Shown in pieces: positions 28,484 through 37,022 of a stretch of DNA of 64,000 bases. The position numbers and the translations under genes were made by a program. Source of the DNA: M0108 sp963841065 (lineage in GTDB: Bacteria > Pseudomonadota > Gammaproteobacteria > Chromatiales > Chromatiaceae); the NCBI GenBank assembly GCA_963841065.1, contig CAWJBI010000047.1:124001-188000 (forward strand). The letters are read 5' to 3'. Within the stretch, counting starts at the first letter, position 1; every line of letters starts with the position of its first letter. The notes under the pieces were generated by a model. It saw only the letters and a list, made by a program, of their open reading frames with translations, ran no database searches and was not told the origin of the DNA.

Positions 28484-28664
28484 GGGCCAGAGGTAAAGAC
28501 CATAATGCTGTCTTTATAGACCTGACCCCGCCGTCGGATTAGCTCACCGGCCACGGGCTGTCCCTTGGCTGCCCCCTCTTCGCTGCCCTGCGGAGGCGGT
28601 GGACTCTCTACCGGCAGGGCTGAGGGCCAGAGCCAAATGCTGCCTTTATAGACCTGACCCACCT
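28405..28664. repeat. Decayed tandem duplication of the MFS gene 3' end and its flank
   Basis: Two diverged copies, 28405-28531 and 28554-28664. Shared blocks include GGCTGTCC.TTGGCTG (28407 and 28556), GCAGGGCTGAGGGCCAGAG (about 28475 and 28615) and TTTATAGACCTGACCC (about 28512 and 28646). The offset falls from 149 to about 134 bp through small indels. The first copy contains the live stop codon; the second is noncoding. Confidence 0.75.
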
Positions 28665-28679
28665 GGCGACCCCCCTGCC

Positions 28680-29729
28680 TTAGCAGATGCGGGGTAGGGG
28701 TTCGCCGGTGAGCCAATCGACGACGCGCTCGCCGCCGAAGGCGGTCTCCATGCGCACGAACTGGTGGGGGTCCGCCACCACCTCGCCGACGATGGCGGCG
28801 TCCCGGCCCAGGGGATGGGCGCGCATGGTCGCCAGTAGGGTCTCGGCCCGCGACCCCGGGCAGATGGCGATGAGCTTGCCCTCGTTGGCGACGTAGAGGG
28901 GGTCCAGGCCCAGGAGTTCGCAGGCGGCGGCCACCGCCTCGCGCACCGGGATCTGGGTCTCGCGGACTCGCATGCCGACGCCGGACTGGCGGGCGAACTC
29001 GTTGAGGGTGGTGGCGAAGCCGCCGCGGGTGGGATCGCGCAGGCAGTGGATGTCCGGCACCGCCGCCACCATGGCGGCCACCAGGTCATGGAGGGCGGCG
29101 GTGTCCGACAGGATCTCGGTACCGAAGCCCAGATTTTCGCGCTTGGACATGACGGCCACGCCGTGGTCCCCCAGGGTGCCGCTCAGGAGGATGGCGTCCC
29201 CGGGCCTGGCCCGGTCCCCGGAGATGTCGAGGCCCTCCGGCACCACGCCCAGGCCGGTGGTGGTGATGAAGAGGCCGTCCGCCTTGCCGCGCTCCACCAC
29301 CTTGGTGTCGCCCGTCACCACTGGCACCCCGGCCTCGTTGGCGGCCCGCGCCATGCTCTCCACGATCCGCGCCAGGTCGGCGAGGGGGAAGCCCTCCTCC
29401 AGGATGAAGCCCGCCGCCAGGTAGAGGGGCCGGGCGCCGGCCATGGCGACATCGTTGATGGTGCCGTGTACCGACAGGCAGCCGATGTCGCCGCCGGGGA
29501 AAAAGAGGGGCGAGATGACATGCCCGTCGGTGCTCATCACCAGGCGCCCCGGCGGCGGCTGGAACAGGGCCTGGTCGTTGCCCTGGCGTAGCAGGTCGTT
29601 GTCCAGGAAGCGCTGAAAGAGCTCGGCGATGAGCTGGGCCATGGCCCGCCCGCCGCTGCCGTGGGTCATGTCCACCGCCCCGCGCTTGATATCGAGGCCC
29701 TGGGCGAATGGGCGTGGCTGAGCGGTCAT
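28680..29729 (-). CDS. hypE: Hydrogenase maturation protein HypE
   Basis: A 349-aa PurM-like ATPase. It dehydrates a carbamoyl group on its C-terminal cysteine to thiocyanate, providing the CN- ligands of the [NiFe] active site. The essential tail PRIC ends the protein. THGSGGRAM and VMSTDGHVISPLFFPGGDIG at the N-terminus and the ATP-site stretch GDTKVVERG are as expected. It is the last gene of hupK-hypC-hypD-hypE, 57 bp after hypD. Confidence 0.96.
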   Translation of the reverse strand: MTAQPRPFAQGLDIKRGAVDMTHGSGGRAMAQLIAELFQRFLDNDLLRQGNDQALFQPPPGRLVMSTDGHVISPLFFPGGDIGCLSVHGTINDVAMAGARPLYLAAGFILEEGFPLADLARIVESMARAANEAGVPVVTGDTKVVERGKADGLFITTTGLGVVPEGLDISGDRARPGDAILLSGTLGDHGVAVMSKRENLGFGTEILSDTAALHDLVAAMVAAVPDIHCLRDPTRGGFATTLNEFARQSGVGMRVRETQIPVREAVAAACELLGLDPLYVANEGKLIAICPGSRAETLLATMRAHPLGRDAAIVGEVVADPHQFVRMETAFGGERVVDWLTGEPLPRIC

Positions 29730-29786
29730 AGGCGTGGGTGTCTCGGCGGGTGGGTGAGGGTGTTCTTTACCAAAAACAGGTCTGCC

Positions 29787-30905
29787 TCAGGCCGCGTCCC
29801 GAAAGCGCCCATAACTCCAATAGGCCGCGCAGGCGCCCTCGGAGGAGACCATGCAGGAGCCCATGGGGTTGTCGGGGGTACAGACGGTGCCGAAGAGGCG
29901 GCAGTCGGCGGGTTCCTTGATGCCACGCAGGACGGCGGGGCATTCGCAGCCCTTGACCTCGCAACTGGGGGGGACGGCCACCCGGAAGCGCTGCTCGGCG
30001 TCGAAATCGGCGAAGGCCTCGTTGAGGCGCTGGGCGCTGTCGGGCAGAAAGCCCAGGCCGCGCCATTCGAAGGTGTCGCGCAGGGTCAGGACCTCGGCCA
30101 TCAGGGCCTGAGCCTTGCGGTTGCCCTCTGGGGTCACGGCGCGGCTGTATTGGTTCTCCACCTCGGCGCGGCCAGCATTGATCTGGCGGATCAGCATCAG
30201 GGTCGCCTGCATCACGTCCAGGGGCTCGAAGCCGGCGATGACCAGGGGTTTGCCAAAGTCGCGAGCGACGAAGTCATAGGGCGCGGAGCCAATGACGGTG
30301 CTGACGTGGGAGGGCCCCAGGATGCCATCGATGGCGATGCCCTCGGGACCGGCGGTCGCCAGGATGGCGCGCATGGCCGGGGGGGTCAGGACGTGGTTGC
30401 AGAAGACGCTGAAATTCTCGAGCCCCTCGGCCTGGGCCTGCTTGAGGGCCACGGCGGTGGGCGGGGTGGTGGTCTCGAAGCCGATGGCGAAAAAGACCAC
30501 CTGGCGCTCAGGGTTGGCGCGGGCAATGGCCAGGGCGTCCTGGGTCGAATAGACCATGCGGATATCGGCCCCGGCGGCCTTGGCCTTGAGCAGGCTGTAG
30601 CGGTTGGAGGCCGGGACCCGCATCAGGTCGGCGTAGGTGCAGAGGGTCAGGCCATGGCGCTCGGTCATGGCGATGGCCAGGTCGAGGCGGGCGGTGGGCA
30701 GGACGCAGACCGGGCAGCCGGGGCCGTGGACGAAGCGCACATGGGCGGGCATCAGGTCCTGGACGCCGTAGCGGAAGATGGCGTGGGTGTGGCCGCCGCA
30801 AAACTCCATGAGGCGGTAGGTCCGGCCCCTGGCGGCCTCCTGGGCGATGGCGGTGGCGAGGCCCCGGGCCAGGTCCCGATCGCGGAACTCATCGATGAAT
30901 TTCAT
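29787..30905 (-). CDS. hypD: Hydrogenase maturation protein HypD
   Basis: A 372-aa [4Fe-4S] scaffold on which, with HypC, the Fe(CN)2CO unit is built. Conserved blocks are MEFCGGHTHAI (catalytic Cys), HGPGCPVCVLP, GFETTTPPTA and the cysteine-rich C-terminal cluster region (CEVKGCECPAVL, DCRLFGTVC, PMGSCMVSSEGACAAYW). Its start overlaps the hypC stop by 4 bp. Confidence 0.96.
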   Translation of the reverse strand: MKFIDEFRDRDLARGLATAIAQEAARGRTYRLMEFCGGHTHAIFRYGVQDLMPAHVRFVHGPGCPVCVLPTARLDLAIAMTERHGLTLCTYADLMRVPASNRYSLLKAKAAGADIRMVYSTQDALAIARANPERQVVFFAIGFETTTPPTAVALKQAQAEGLENFSVFCNHVLTPPAMRAILATAGPEGIAIDGILGPSHVSTVIGSAPYDFVARDFGKPLVIAGFEPLDVMQATLMLIRQINAGRAEVENQYSRAVTPEGNRKAQALMAEVLTLRDTFEWRGLGFLPDSAQRLNEAFADFDAEQRFRVAVPPSCEVKGCECPAVLRGIKEPADCRLFGTVCTPDNPMGSCMVSSEGACAAYWSYGRFRDAA

Positions 30906-31132
30906 GCCGCTGCCAGCCCCCCCGCCGCCGCGATCAGGGCCAGAGTGCGCTCCGCCTCCTCGGGGCTGATACGCCCCAGGGCATAGCCGACGTGGACCAG
31001 GACATAGTCCCCCACCTCGGTGTTCTCCACCAGGGCCAGGGAGATCTTCTTGGTGACGGCACCCAGGGCGACGGTGGCCATGTCGTTGGCGGGATCAAGG
31101 GCGATGACGCGGGCGGGAACGGCCAGGCACAT
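30902..31132 (-). CDS. hypC: Hydrogenase maturation chaperone HypC
   Basis: A 76-aa chaperone of the HypC/HybG/HupF family. The mature N-terminus MCLAVPARVI carries the invariant Cys2 that contacts HypD and the hydrogenase precursor. I set the start at 31132 for that reason; the frame itself extends upstream without homology. GDYVLVHVGYALGRI and EEAERTLALI follow the family pattern. The stop overlaps hypD (ATGA). Confidence 0.95.
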   Translation of the reverse strand: MCLAVPARVIALDPANDMATVALGAVTKKISLALVENTEVGDYVLVHVGYALGRISPEEAERTLALIAAAGGLAAA

Positions 31133-31254
31133 GGGCAAATCTCGGTCAATCAATGCAGTCCTTGGGCGCATGATACGCGACCTCGGGGGGTGACTGAAGG
31201 CGATGGGAGCGAACGTCGGGGGGAGGCGACTGAAGTCGCCCCGTTCCTTGGCCC

Positions 31255-32493
31255 CTAAGGGTGGTCCGCGCCAGGCCCCGGCGCTATGCGTAGATCGTAG
31301 GCAACACAAGGGTCGAGGGCGGTGACGAAGAGCCCGCCGATACGGTGCAGGGTCTCATCGTCCGCGTCCGGCAAGGTCGCCAAGCCCAGCGCCGCCGCGC
31401 CCTGGGGGTGGAAGTTCCACTCGGTGGGGGCCAGGATGCGGTAGTCCGCCACCCGGCCCGCCTGGATGGCGACCCGGTGCACCAAGAGGCCGCGGGCCGC
31501 CTGAACCTGGGCCAGTCCCACCCCATCCGGGAGGCTGGCCTCCGCCGCCCCGCCGTCTATCCCATTCGCCTTCTCCCCGGGGCCATCCCCGCCGGCCGCC
31601 AAGGCCGCCAGGCGTACCGGCAGGCCGGCGAGGATTACCGCCAGTTCGACCAGTTGCGCGGCCAGGCGCGTCAGCAGGCCATTGCCCTGCTCCCGGGTCA
31701 GGTCGGCTACCAGGGCCTGGCCAGACTGGCGGGTGAAGGGGGAGGATTCCGCCGGGGCGCCAGCCCAGAGGGGCGCGGCGATGAAGTCGTCCGCCCCCGG
31801 CCCGCCCAGGCGCGCCTCCAGGGCGGCACTGGACAGGGGCGGCAGGGCCGGCACGGGGGAACGACCCACGGCGCTCCACCCCTGGCTGGCGACCAGACGC
31901 AGCAGCCGCGCGGCGGCGGTGTCGGTGGCCGCGGCCCAGTGGCCGAGTTCCGTGGCGGTGGGGGTCGCGGCGAGCCAGTCAGGGGGGACTTGGCCCAGCA
32001 CCTGCGAGGTGGCGACATCCGCCAGGGCCGTCAAGGCCACCGTGGCGGCCGCCAGGTCCGGCTGGAGGCCTGGGGTGCCCAGCACCAGCGGATCACCACC
32101 CGCCGCCAAGGCCGAGCGCAGTTGACCGCAGGCGCCCATGACCCGGGCCATGGCCGGCCCCCGCGGTCCCTCGCCGAGCAAGCCCGGCCAGTCCAGGAGC
32201 AGGCGCCAGAGGTGCTCCCGCGCCGTCTCCACATCGACCAGCAGGCGGCGTGCCCCCATGAGGGTGGCGCTGGGAGTCTGGCCCAGCGCCGCCTCGCAGG
32301 CGGAGACGCAGGCGGCGGCCTGGGCGGTGGCGCAGACGCTGAAGAGGCTGGGGAGCGTGGCAACCGTCTCCGCCGGGCCCTTGCCGATGAAGACCCGGCT
32401 GGCCCCGACGAGGCGCGAGGAGTCGATGGTGACCGCCAACCCCCCCGGGTGGCGATGCAGGTGAATCCGGAGACGGCCCGAGAGATCGGTCAT
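31255..32493 (-). CDS. hupK: HupK-like protein (degenerate [NiFe]-hydrogenase large-subunit homolog)
   Basis: A 412-aa protein resembling a NiFe-hydrogenase large subunit without a working metal site. The N-terminal CxxC equivalent is reduced to FSVCATAQAAAC (Cys54 kept, the next ligand gone), and the C-terminal DPCxxC is DPCVAYDL (Cys396 kept, partner replaced). HupK is thought to act as a scaffold or Fe-ligand handling factor for uptake hydrogenase assembly, notably under oxygen. It heads the hupK-hypC-hypD-hypE group, 122 bp before hypC. No structural hup genes are in the window. Confidence 0.8.
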   Translation of the reverse strand: MTDLSGRLRIHLHRHPGGLAVTIDSSRLVGASRVFIGKGPAETVATLPSLFSVCATAQAAACVSACEAALGQTPSATLMGARRLLVDVETAREHLWRLLLDWPGLLGEGPRGPAMARVMGACGQLRSALAAGGDPLVLGTPGLQPDLAAATVALTALADVATSQVLGQVPPDWLAATPTATELGHWAAATDTAAARLLRLVASQGWSAVGRSPVPALPPLSSAALEARLGGPGADDFIAAPLWAGAPAESSPFTRQSGQALVADLTREQGNGLLTRLAAQLVELAVILAGLPVRLAALAAGGDGPGEKANGIDGGAAEASLPDGVGLAQVQAARGLLVHRVAIQAGRVADYRILAPTEWNFHPQGAAALGLATLPDADDETLHRIGGLFVTALDPCVAYDLRIAPGPGADHP

Positions 32494-32663
32494 GGGGATA
32501 AAATCGCGGCAAGTGTGCCAGGGCGCACAGGTTTCTGGGAGAATGCGCCCATCCTAAAGGTCCCGTACCGTGGCGTCACCAGGAGGGGATCGGGCGCCGG
32601 GAGTCTCCGGGGGGCAACTCCAGGGATCATCCCATGGGAACCATTCACAGCCAAGGTGAAGTC

Positions 32664-33254
32664 ATGCTGACCAAAGAACAACTCGACAAATTTCGGGAAG
32701 ACATCGTCTTCGAGACCCAACTCGTGGGCCGCCCCTTCGTTTTCCGCTCCACCTGGGGCCTCTTCTCGCCGCGCGAGATCGACGAGGGCACCCGCTTGTT
32801 GCTCCAGCATGTCGAGGTGGGACCGGATGACAACTGCCTGGATCTCGGCTGCGGCTATGGCCCCATTGGCCTGGCCCTGGCGGCGCTCGCACCGGGAGGC
32901 CGGACCCTCATGGTGGACAAGGACTTTGTCGCCGTCGAGTTCAGCAACCGCAATGTCGCCTTCAATCGCCTGCCCAACGCCCGCGCCCAGTTGAGCGATG
33001 GCTTCCGTCACATCGATCCCACCCTGCGCTTCGACCTCATCGCAAGCAACATCCCCGCCAAGGTCGGCAAGGAGGCCCTGAGCCTCTATCTGCATGACGC
33101 CCGCCAGCGGCTCAATCCCGGTGGGCGCCTCTATGTGGTCACCATCAACGGTCTGCGCGAATTCATGAAGCGCAATCTCACCGAGGTTTTCGGCAACTAT
33201 GACAAGCTCAAGCAGGGCGCCCATTACACGGTCGCCCTGGCTGTCAGGGACTGA
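32664..33254 (+). CDS. Class I SAM-dependent methyltransferase (RsmC-like small methyltransferase domain)
   Basis: A 196-aa Rossmann methyltransferase. CLDLGCGYGPIGLALA is motif I, MVDKDFVAVEFSNRN motif II and DLIASNIPAKVGKEA the motif IV region, with SNIPA where rRNA guanine N2-methylases have NPPF. The protein resembles the C-terminal catalytic domain of RsmC without its N-terminal domain. I use ATG 32664 (AAGGTGAAG just upstream). The target is unknown. An IS relic abuts its stop codon. Confidence 0.85.
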   Translation: MLTKEQLDKFREDIVFETQLVGRPFVFRSTWGLFSPREIDEGTRLLLQHVEVGPDDNCLDLGCGYGPIGLALAALAPGGRTLMVDKDFVAVEFSNRNVAFNRLPNARAQLSDGFRHIDPTLRFDLIASNIPAKVGKEALSLYLHDARQRLNPGGRLYVVTINGLREFMKRNLTEVFGNYDKLKQGAHYTVALAVRD

Positions 33255-33963
33255 GAGCCTACCGCTGGATCTGCGGAGGCGTGCGGGTCAACTACCACAC
33301 GCTGTCGGATTTCCGCAATGCGCACACCGAGGCGCTCGACGGGCTGCTGACCGACAGCGTCGCGGCCTTGATGGCGGCTGGGGCGGTCACGCTCAAGCGG
33401 GTGGCGCAGGACGGGATGCGGGTGCGCGCTGGTGCCGGAGCCGCCTCGTTTCGGCGCGGTGAGAGCCTGGAGCGATTGCCTGGAGAAGGCGCGCACGCAA
33501 GTCCAGGCCCTCAAGGTGCAGCGCGAGGAAGACCCCGGCGCCGTGACGCGGCGCCAGCAGGCGGCGCGCGAGCGGGCCGCCCGGGAGCGTCAGGAGCGAG
33601 TCGAGAAGGCCCTGGAGCGACTGCCGGAGTTGGCCAAGCTCAAAGTCAAGCAAGGCAAGAAGCCCGAAACGGCGCGGGCCTCCACCACCGATGCCGAGGC
33701 CACGGTCATGAAGATGGCCGATGGTGGCTTCCGCCCCGCCTTCAACGCCCAGTACGCCACCGACACGCAAAGCCAGGTCATTGTTGGCGTTGAGGCGGTC
33801 ACCCTCGGCAGCGATATGGGGCAACTGGTGCCCATGGTCGAGCAAGTCGGCGAGCGGTGCGGACAGCACCCCGCGGAATGGCTCGTTGATGGCGGCTATC
33901 CGGCCCATGAGCAGCTCGATCAAGCCGCCGAGCACACCGTGGTCTACGCCCCGGTCCGCCAGG
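33255..33963 (+). pseudogene. IS1182-family transposase relic (copy 1, internal fragment)
   Basis: The segment translates to internal parts of an IS1182/IS5-like DDE transposase: AYRWICGGVRVNYHTLSDFR, then AVTLKRVAQDGMRVRA, CLEKARTQVQALKVQREEDP, MADGGFRPAFNAQYATDTQS and PAEWLVDGGYPAHEQLD. Both ends are missing, and homology starts exactly at the methyltransferase stop codon. One extra base near 33475 shifts the frame. A related relic sits at 59380-60617. No terminal inverted repeats were found. Confidence 0.8.
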
Positions 33964-34097
33964 GGTCATGCTCTGATCAGACCCGAGGGTGGTCCCCGAG
34001 GGATGATCTCTGGGTAATGACCGAGCTGGGACCGGCCTGACCCGATTCCCCGGCGCCCGGTCAGCATGGGCTCGAACGCCAGGGCGGGGGGAGAAAC

Positions 34098-34493
34098 TCA
34101 GGGTTGATAATATTGCTTGAACTCGGGGCCAGGCTCCCGCGCCGAGAAGATATAGAGGACGATGCCGTTGGGGTCTTGAATGGCAAAGCCGCGATCGCCC
34201 CAAGGATGGTCCTCAAGGGGCATGATGGCGGTCAGTCCTGAGGCCATCAGTGATTGATATTCAGCATCAACATCAGCTACCTGGAAGTTATAGGTCAGCC
34301 CGGCAGGGTTACACAGGGGTTGATCGGATTGAGGGGCCATGAATTGCAGAGAGGCCGTCTCCTTACCGAGCTCCAGGTTTAGATACCAGCCACAGTCGAA
34401 GGTGACCTTGGCGCGGAAGTGCTTGATATAGAAATCGCGGGACTCTGCTACCTTGTCGGTGGTGATGCAGGGAGACAATGTGCTGGGGAGCAT
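34098..34493 (-). CDS. VOC family (glyoxalase/bleomycin-resistance fold) protein
   Basis: A 131-aa protein with two beta-alpha-beta-beta-beta modules. The first begins LSPCITTDKVAESRDFYIKHF and ends ETASLQFMAP; the second begins LTYNFQVADVDAEYQSLMASG and ends RGFAIQDPNGIVLYIF. The DPNG turn and metal-position Glu are typical of the superfamily. The substrate cannot be inferred. It is monocistronic and flanked by the IS1182 relic and a TPR gene. Confidence 0.85.
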   Translation of the reverse strand: MLPSTLSPCITTDKVAESRDFYIKHFRAKVTFDCGWYLNLELGKETASLQFMAPQSDQPLCNPAGLTYNFQVADVDAEYQSLMASGLTAIMPLEDHPWGDRGFAIQDPNGIVLYIFSAREPGPEFKQYYQP

Positions 34494-34575
34494 GGTGGAT
34501 TCCTCTCATTCTGATAGCGATGGCCCGGAGTCTATGGGTCTGGCTGTCATTCCGTCGTGCAGGTGATGGACGAGA

Positions 34576-35172
34576 TCAGCCGTCACTCAAGCGGCTGAGT
34601 TGGCGTGCCGCCTCCTGGCCGATGCCCGTGTCCGGGCCCAGGTCTCGCGCCTTTTCCAGGGCGGCACGCGCGGTGGCCTTGTCGCCAGCGCCGCCGCTCA
34701 CGAAACCGAGGGTGAGCCAGATGCGCTGGAAGTCCGGGGAGCGCTCCGCGCCAGCGCGCAGGACCTTGATGGCCTCGGCGGTCTGGCCGGTGTAGAAGAG
34801 GGCCAGGCCCAGGTCATTGCTGGCGTCGGCGTCGCCAGGGGCGAGTTCCAGGGCACGCCGGTAGTAGGGGATGGCCTCGGCGTAGCGCTTCTGACCGAAC
34901 AACTGGTCCCCGGCATCATTCAGTTGCTCCGGGTCGGTCCCGGTGGGGGAGGCGGCTGGGGCGCCGGCGGCGAGCATCTCACGCTGGATGAAGGTGGGGG
35001 GCGTGGCCGTGGGGGCCGTCTTGGGCGCTGCCTGGCTCGCCGGGTCCGCGCTGGCCAGACTTCTGGGCGGGTGGCGCAGGTAGTAATCCCGGGTCAAGGC
35101 GAAAACGGCGAAGCCGTAGAAGATCAGAAAGACGGCGAACAGGGACCATTGCAAGGGGGTCAGTCTGGGCAT
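34576..35172 (-). CDS. Membrane-anchored tetratricopeptide repeat protein
   Basis: A 198-aa protein. Residues 8-28 form a transmembrane anchor (QWSLFAVFLIFYGFAVFAL), followed by a Pro/Ala-rich linker and about three TPR units (from EQLNDAGDQLFGQKRYAEAI, then LAPGDADASNDLGLALFYTG, then RIWLTLGFVSGGAGDKATAR). It is probably a periplasmic-facing scaffold. I start at 35172; the longer frame runs through the integrase relic upstream. Confidence 0.8.
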   Translation of the reverse strand: MPRLTPLQWSLFAVFLIFYGFAVFALTRDYYLRHPPRSLASADPASQAAPKTAPTATPPTFIQREMLAAGAPAASPTGTDPEQLNDAGDQLFGQKRYAEAIPYYRRALELAPGDADASNDLGLALFYTGQTAEAIKVLRAGAERSPDFQRIWLTLGFVSGGAGDKATARAALEKARDLGPDTGIGQEAARQLSRLSDG

Positions 35173-35237
35173 GGCGTCCGAGAGCCTATGGTCGGTGGGT
35201 GGGTGAGGGATGATGCTATGGGTTCTAGGCCATCTTC

Positions 35238-35655
35238 GCCAGCCCCCGGGCTGACAAAGGGGTGTGCCGCAGGGTATGGGTCCCCAGGCGCTGCATGATA
35301 CCCGCCTGGCGCGCGGCCTGATTCGCGGCTTTCTGGCAGGGCATTCTCGTGCACCTGATGCCGACGGACCGCGCCACCGCGCGGGTCCGTGGACAGGCGT
35401 GCGCTGGGAAAGACGTACTGCCAACGCCAGTCCTTCGCTGCATTCGGGAATTTCCGGGCGAGTGCATCGGGCAAATAGACCTCGCCGAAGCCCTCCCGCC
35501 AAATCCGGCGACGTCCCACGGCCATTGGCGGCCGGTAAGGGTAGGTAGTCCCGCGCCACCGTCGGGTGCGTCGCCTCTAATCCCTGTGCTGAATCGCGCC
35601 AGTGCGCCCAGTCCACCTCGCCAAGCCAGTTCACCCCAACAAGCTCAAACAGTTT
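35238..35655 (-). pseudogene. intI: Integron integrase IntI, C-terminal relic
   Basis: Minus-strand remains of an integron tyrosine recombinase. From 35655: LFELVGVNWLGEVDWAHW and ALE/GLEATHPTVARD (mid domain). A large gap follows that removes the region of the first catalytic Arg. Then comes WREGFGEVYLPDALARKFPN with WQYVFPSARLSTDPR, which contains the IntI-specific patch region, and in another frame AARQAGI...THTLRH with the catalytic HxxR. The reading breaks off soon after, without the final catalytic Tyr. The N-terminal part is at 36532-36795 beyond an IS630-type insertion. Confidence 0.82.
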
Positions 35656-36545
35656 CTGTTGGCGGGACGACTGCAGCAGGAGCGGATCAGCAGGAACTGA
35701 GCATGCAGACGGTCAGCGCGACGCGTCGCCGCTGGTTGGCCCAAGGCTGGCGGGATTGCCAGACGCGCCCGGAGCGGCGCACCGTCCAAGCTCACCGCCG
35801 CGGAGAGGCAGCGCTTGTTGACGTGGGCCCGCGCCGCACCGCTGACCTTGACGGGCTTGAAGGCGCGCCATGAAGCCGCTGGGGGGACGCCGGTGCATGT
35901 CAACACGCTCACCGGGGTCTTGAGGCGTGCCGGTTTTGTCTGGAAACGCACCCGGCATAGTCTAAAAAAAACGCGACGACGTGAAATTTGCCAAAGCCCA
36001 ACAGGAATTAGCGTGTTGAGACGGCAAGCGGCGGCGGGCGAGATCACGGTGGCCTATCTGGATGAAGCGGGTTTCGCCCAAGTCCATCCTAATCGCAGCG
36101 CCTGGACACCGGTCGGCCAACAACACCGTATCGAGGCGATCCGTGGCAAGCGCTTGAACGTCATCGCCGCTTTCCTCTCAACAGGCCAGGTCGTCAGGCG
36201 GCCTTGTGGTGCACCTTCAATGCGTTGCTCTTTGTCGGCTTCCTGGGGCCGCCGCGCCAGCAGGTCGGGAAACCCTTGACGATCATCCTGGACAATGCCT
36301 CTTTTCATAACGCGCGCGCCATTCAGCCGCACCTCGAGGTCCTGCGCCGCGAAGGTGTCACCCGCTACTTTTTACCGCCCTACAGCCCCGAGTTGAACCG
36401 CCTCGAGAAACTCTGGCATCTGGTCAAACATACCTGGATGGCTGCCAAACACCGCGATGCCAAGACTCTTGAAGCCGATGTCAACGAGATCCTCGACAAC
36501 GTCGGTTCACGCTATCAACTGGCATTTTAGTTTAAAGAACTATAG
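35640..36545 (+). mobile_element. IS630-family insertion (degenerate) within intI
   Basis: Transposase pieces in several frames: a helix-turn-helix part (SMQTVSATRRRWLAQGW, SKLTAAERQRLLTWARAAP), a central part (GFVWKRTRHSLKK; EITVAYLDEAGFAQVHP with the first Asp) and a C-terminal part (TIILDNASFHNARAI with the second Asp; LPPYSPELNRLEKLWHLVK with the Glu). At least three frame changes and a truncated N-terminus make it non-functional as read. The left and right IntI pieces join logically across it (QAVDAI to KLFELV). Precise ends and the TA duplication could not be fixed. Confidence 0.82.
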
Positions 36546-36795
36546 CATCCACAGCCTGGCGAAACTGCCAAGCTTTGAGACCGGTTTTCCGGCCCAGGTC
36601 CGCCAGGTAGGTATTCACATCGGCGGGGGTCTGATCGGCCAGACGACGATCCGGGTGGGCGGCGATGTACTGCTCGGCACGGACGACCATCCAACGGTCG
36701 AACGGCGACTTTACACCTGATTCATAAAGTCTTTGTATGTAGCCTTCCCAGAAGGAGCGGATCTTGTCCTCAGTGGTTGACGGGGTTTCTGCCAA
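36532..36795 (-). pseudogene. intI: Integron integrase IntI, N-terminal relic
   Basis: The first ~84 residues of an integron integrase, from the ATG at 36795: IRSFWEGYIQRLYESGVK, SPFDRWMVVRAEQYIAAHPD, ADVNTYLADLGRKTGL, KAWQFRQAVDAI. This is the SAM-like N-terminal DNA-binding domain. The frame stops at once after VDAI where the IS630-type element begins. The orientation, divergent from the cassette array with attI just upstream of its start, is the standard integron layout. Confidence 0.85.
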
Positions 36796-36884
36796 ATGAT
36801 AGGTTCACTCGGCAACGGGCTGCGGGATAGAGCGGAACGGGGTAGCCAATGGTATGTTCCCGACGGGAAGTTTACAGGCAAGAC

Positions 36885-36923
36885 AGATTCTGTCTAGTTT
36901 AGCAAACATAGATTCTGTCTAGC
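36885..36923 (+). other. Putative attI region with direct repeats
   Basis: A 13-bp direct repeat (AGATTCTGTCTAG) occurs at 36885-36897 and 36910-36922, 25 bp apart, in the gap between intI and the first cassette. A near-core GTTTAGC lies at 36897-36903. Known attI sites carry direct repeats bound by IntI beside a GTTRRRY core. The match is positional and approximate. Confidence 0.5.
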
Positions 36924-37010
36924 GAATAAGCGTTTATCCGTCGTGCGCGCCGCACTGACCCCAAGACGGAGCGCGACGCCTGGCGCGCACGACGGATAAA
37001 CGCTTATTCG
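36923..37010. repeat. Perfect 29-bp inverted repeat with 30-nt spacer next to attI
   Basis: The arm at 36923-36951 (starts CGAATAAGCGTTTATCCG, ends GCGCGCC) is repeated without any mismatch as its reverse complement at 36982-37010. The flanks resemble weak attC boxes (GTCTAGC at 36917-36923, GTTGGGA at 37010-37016). Genuine attC stems have extrahelical bases; this one has none. It may be an unusual attC of an ORF-less cassette or a separate hairpin element. Confidence 0.75.
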
Positions 37011-37022
37011 TTGGGAGTATTA

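Noticed and set aside
36885..36899. LexA box controlling intI
   Set aside because: The palindrome AGACAGATTCTGTCT lacks the CTGT-N8-ACAG arrangement.
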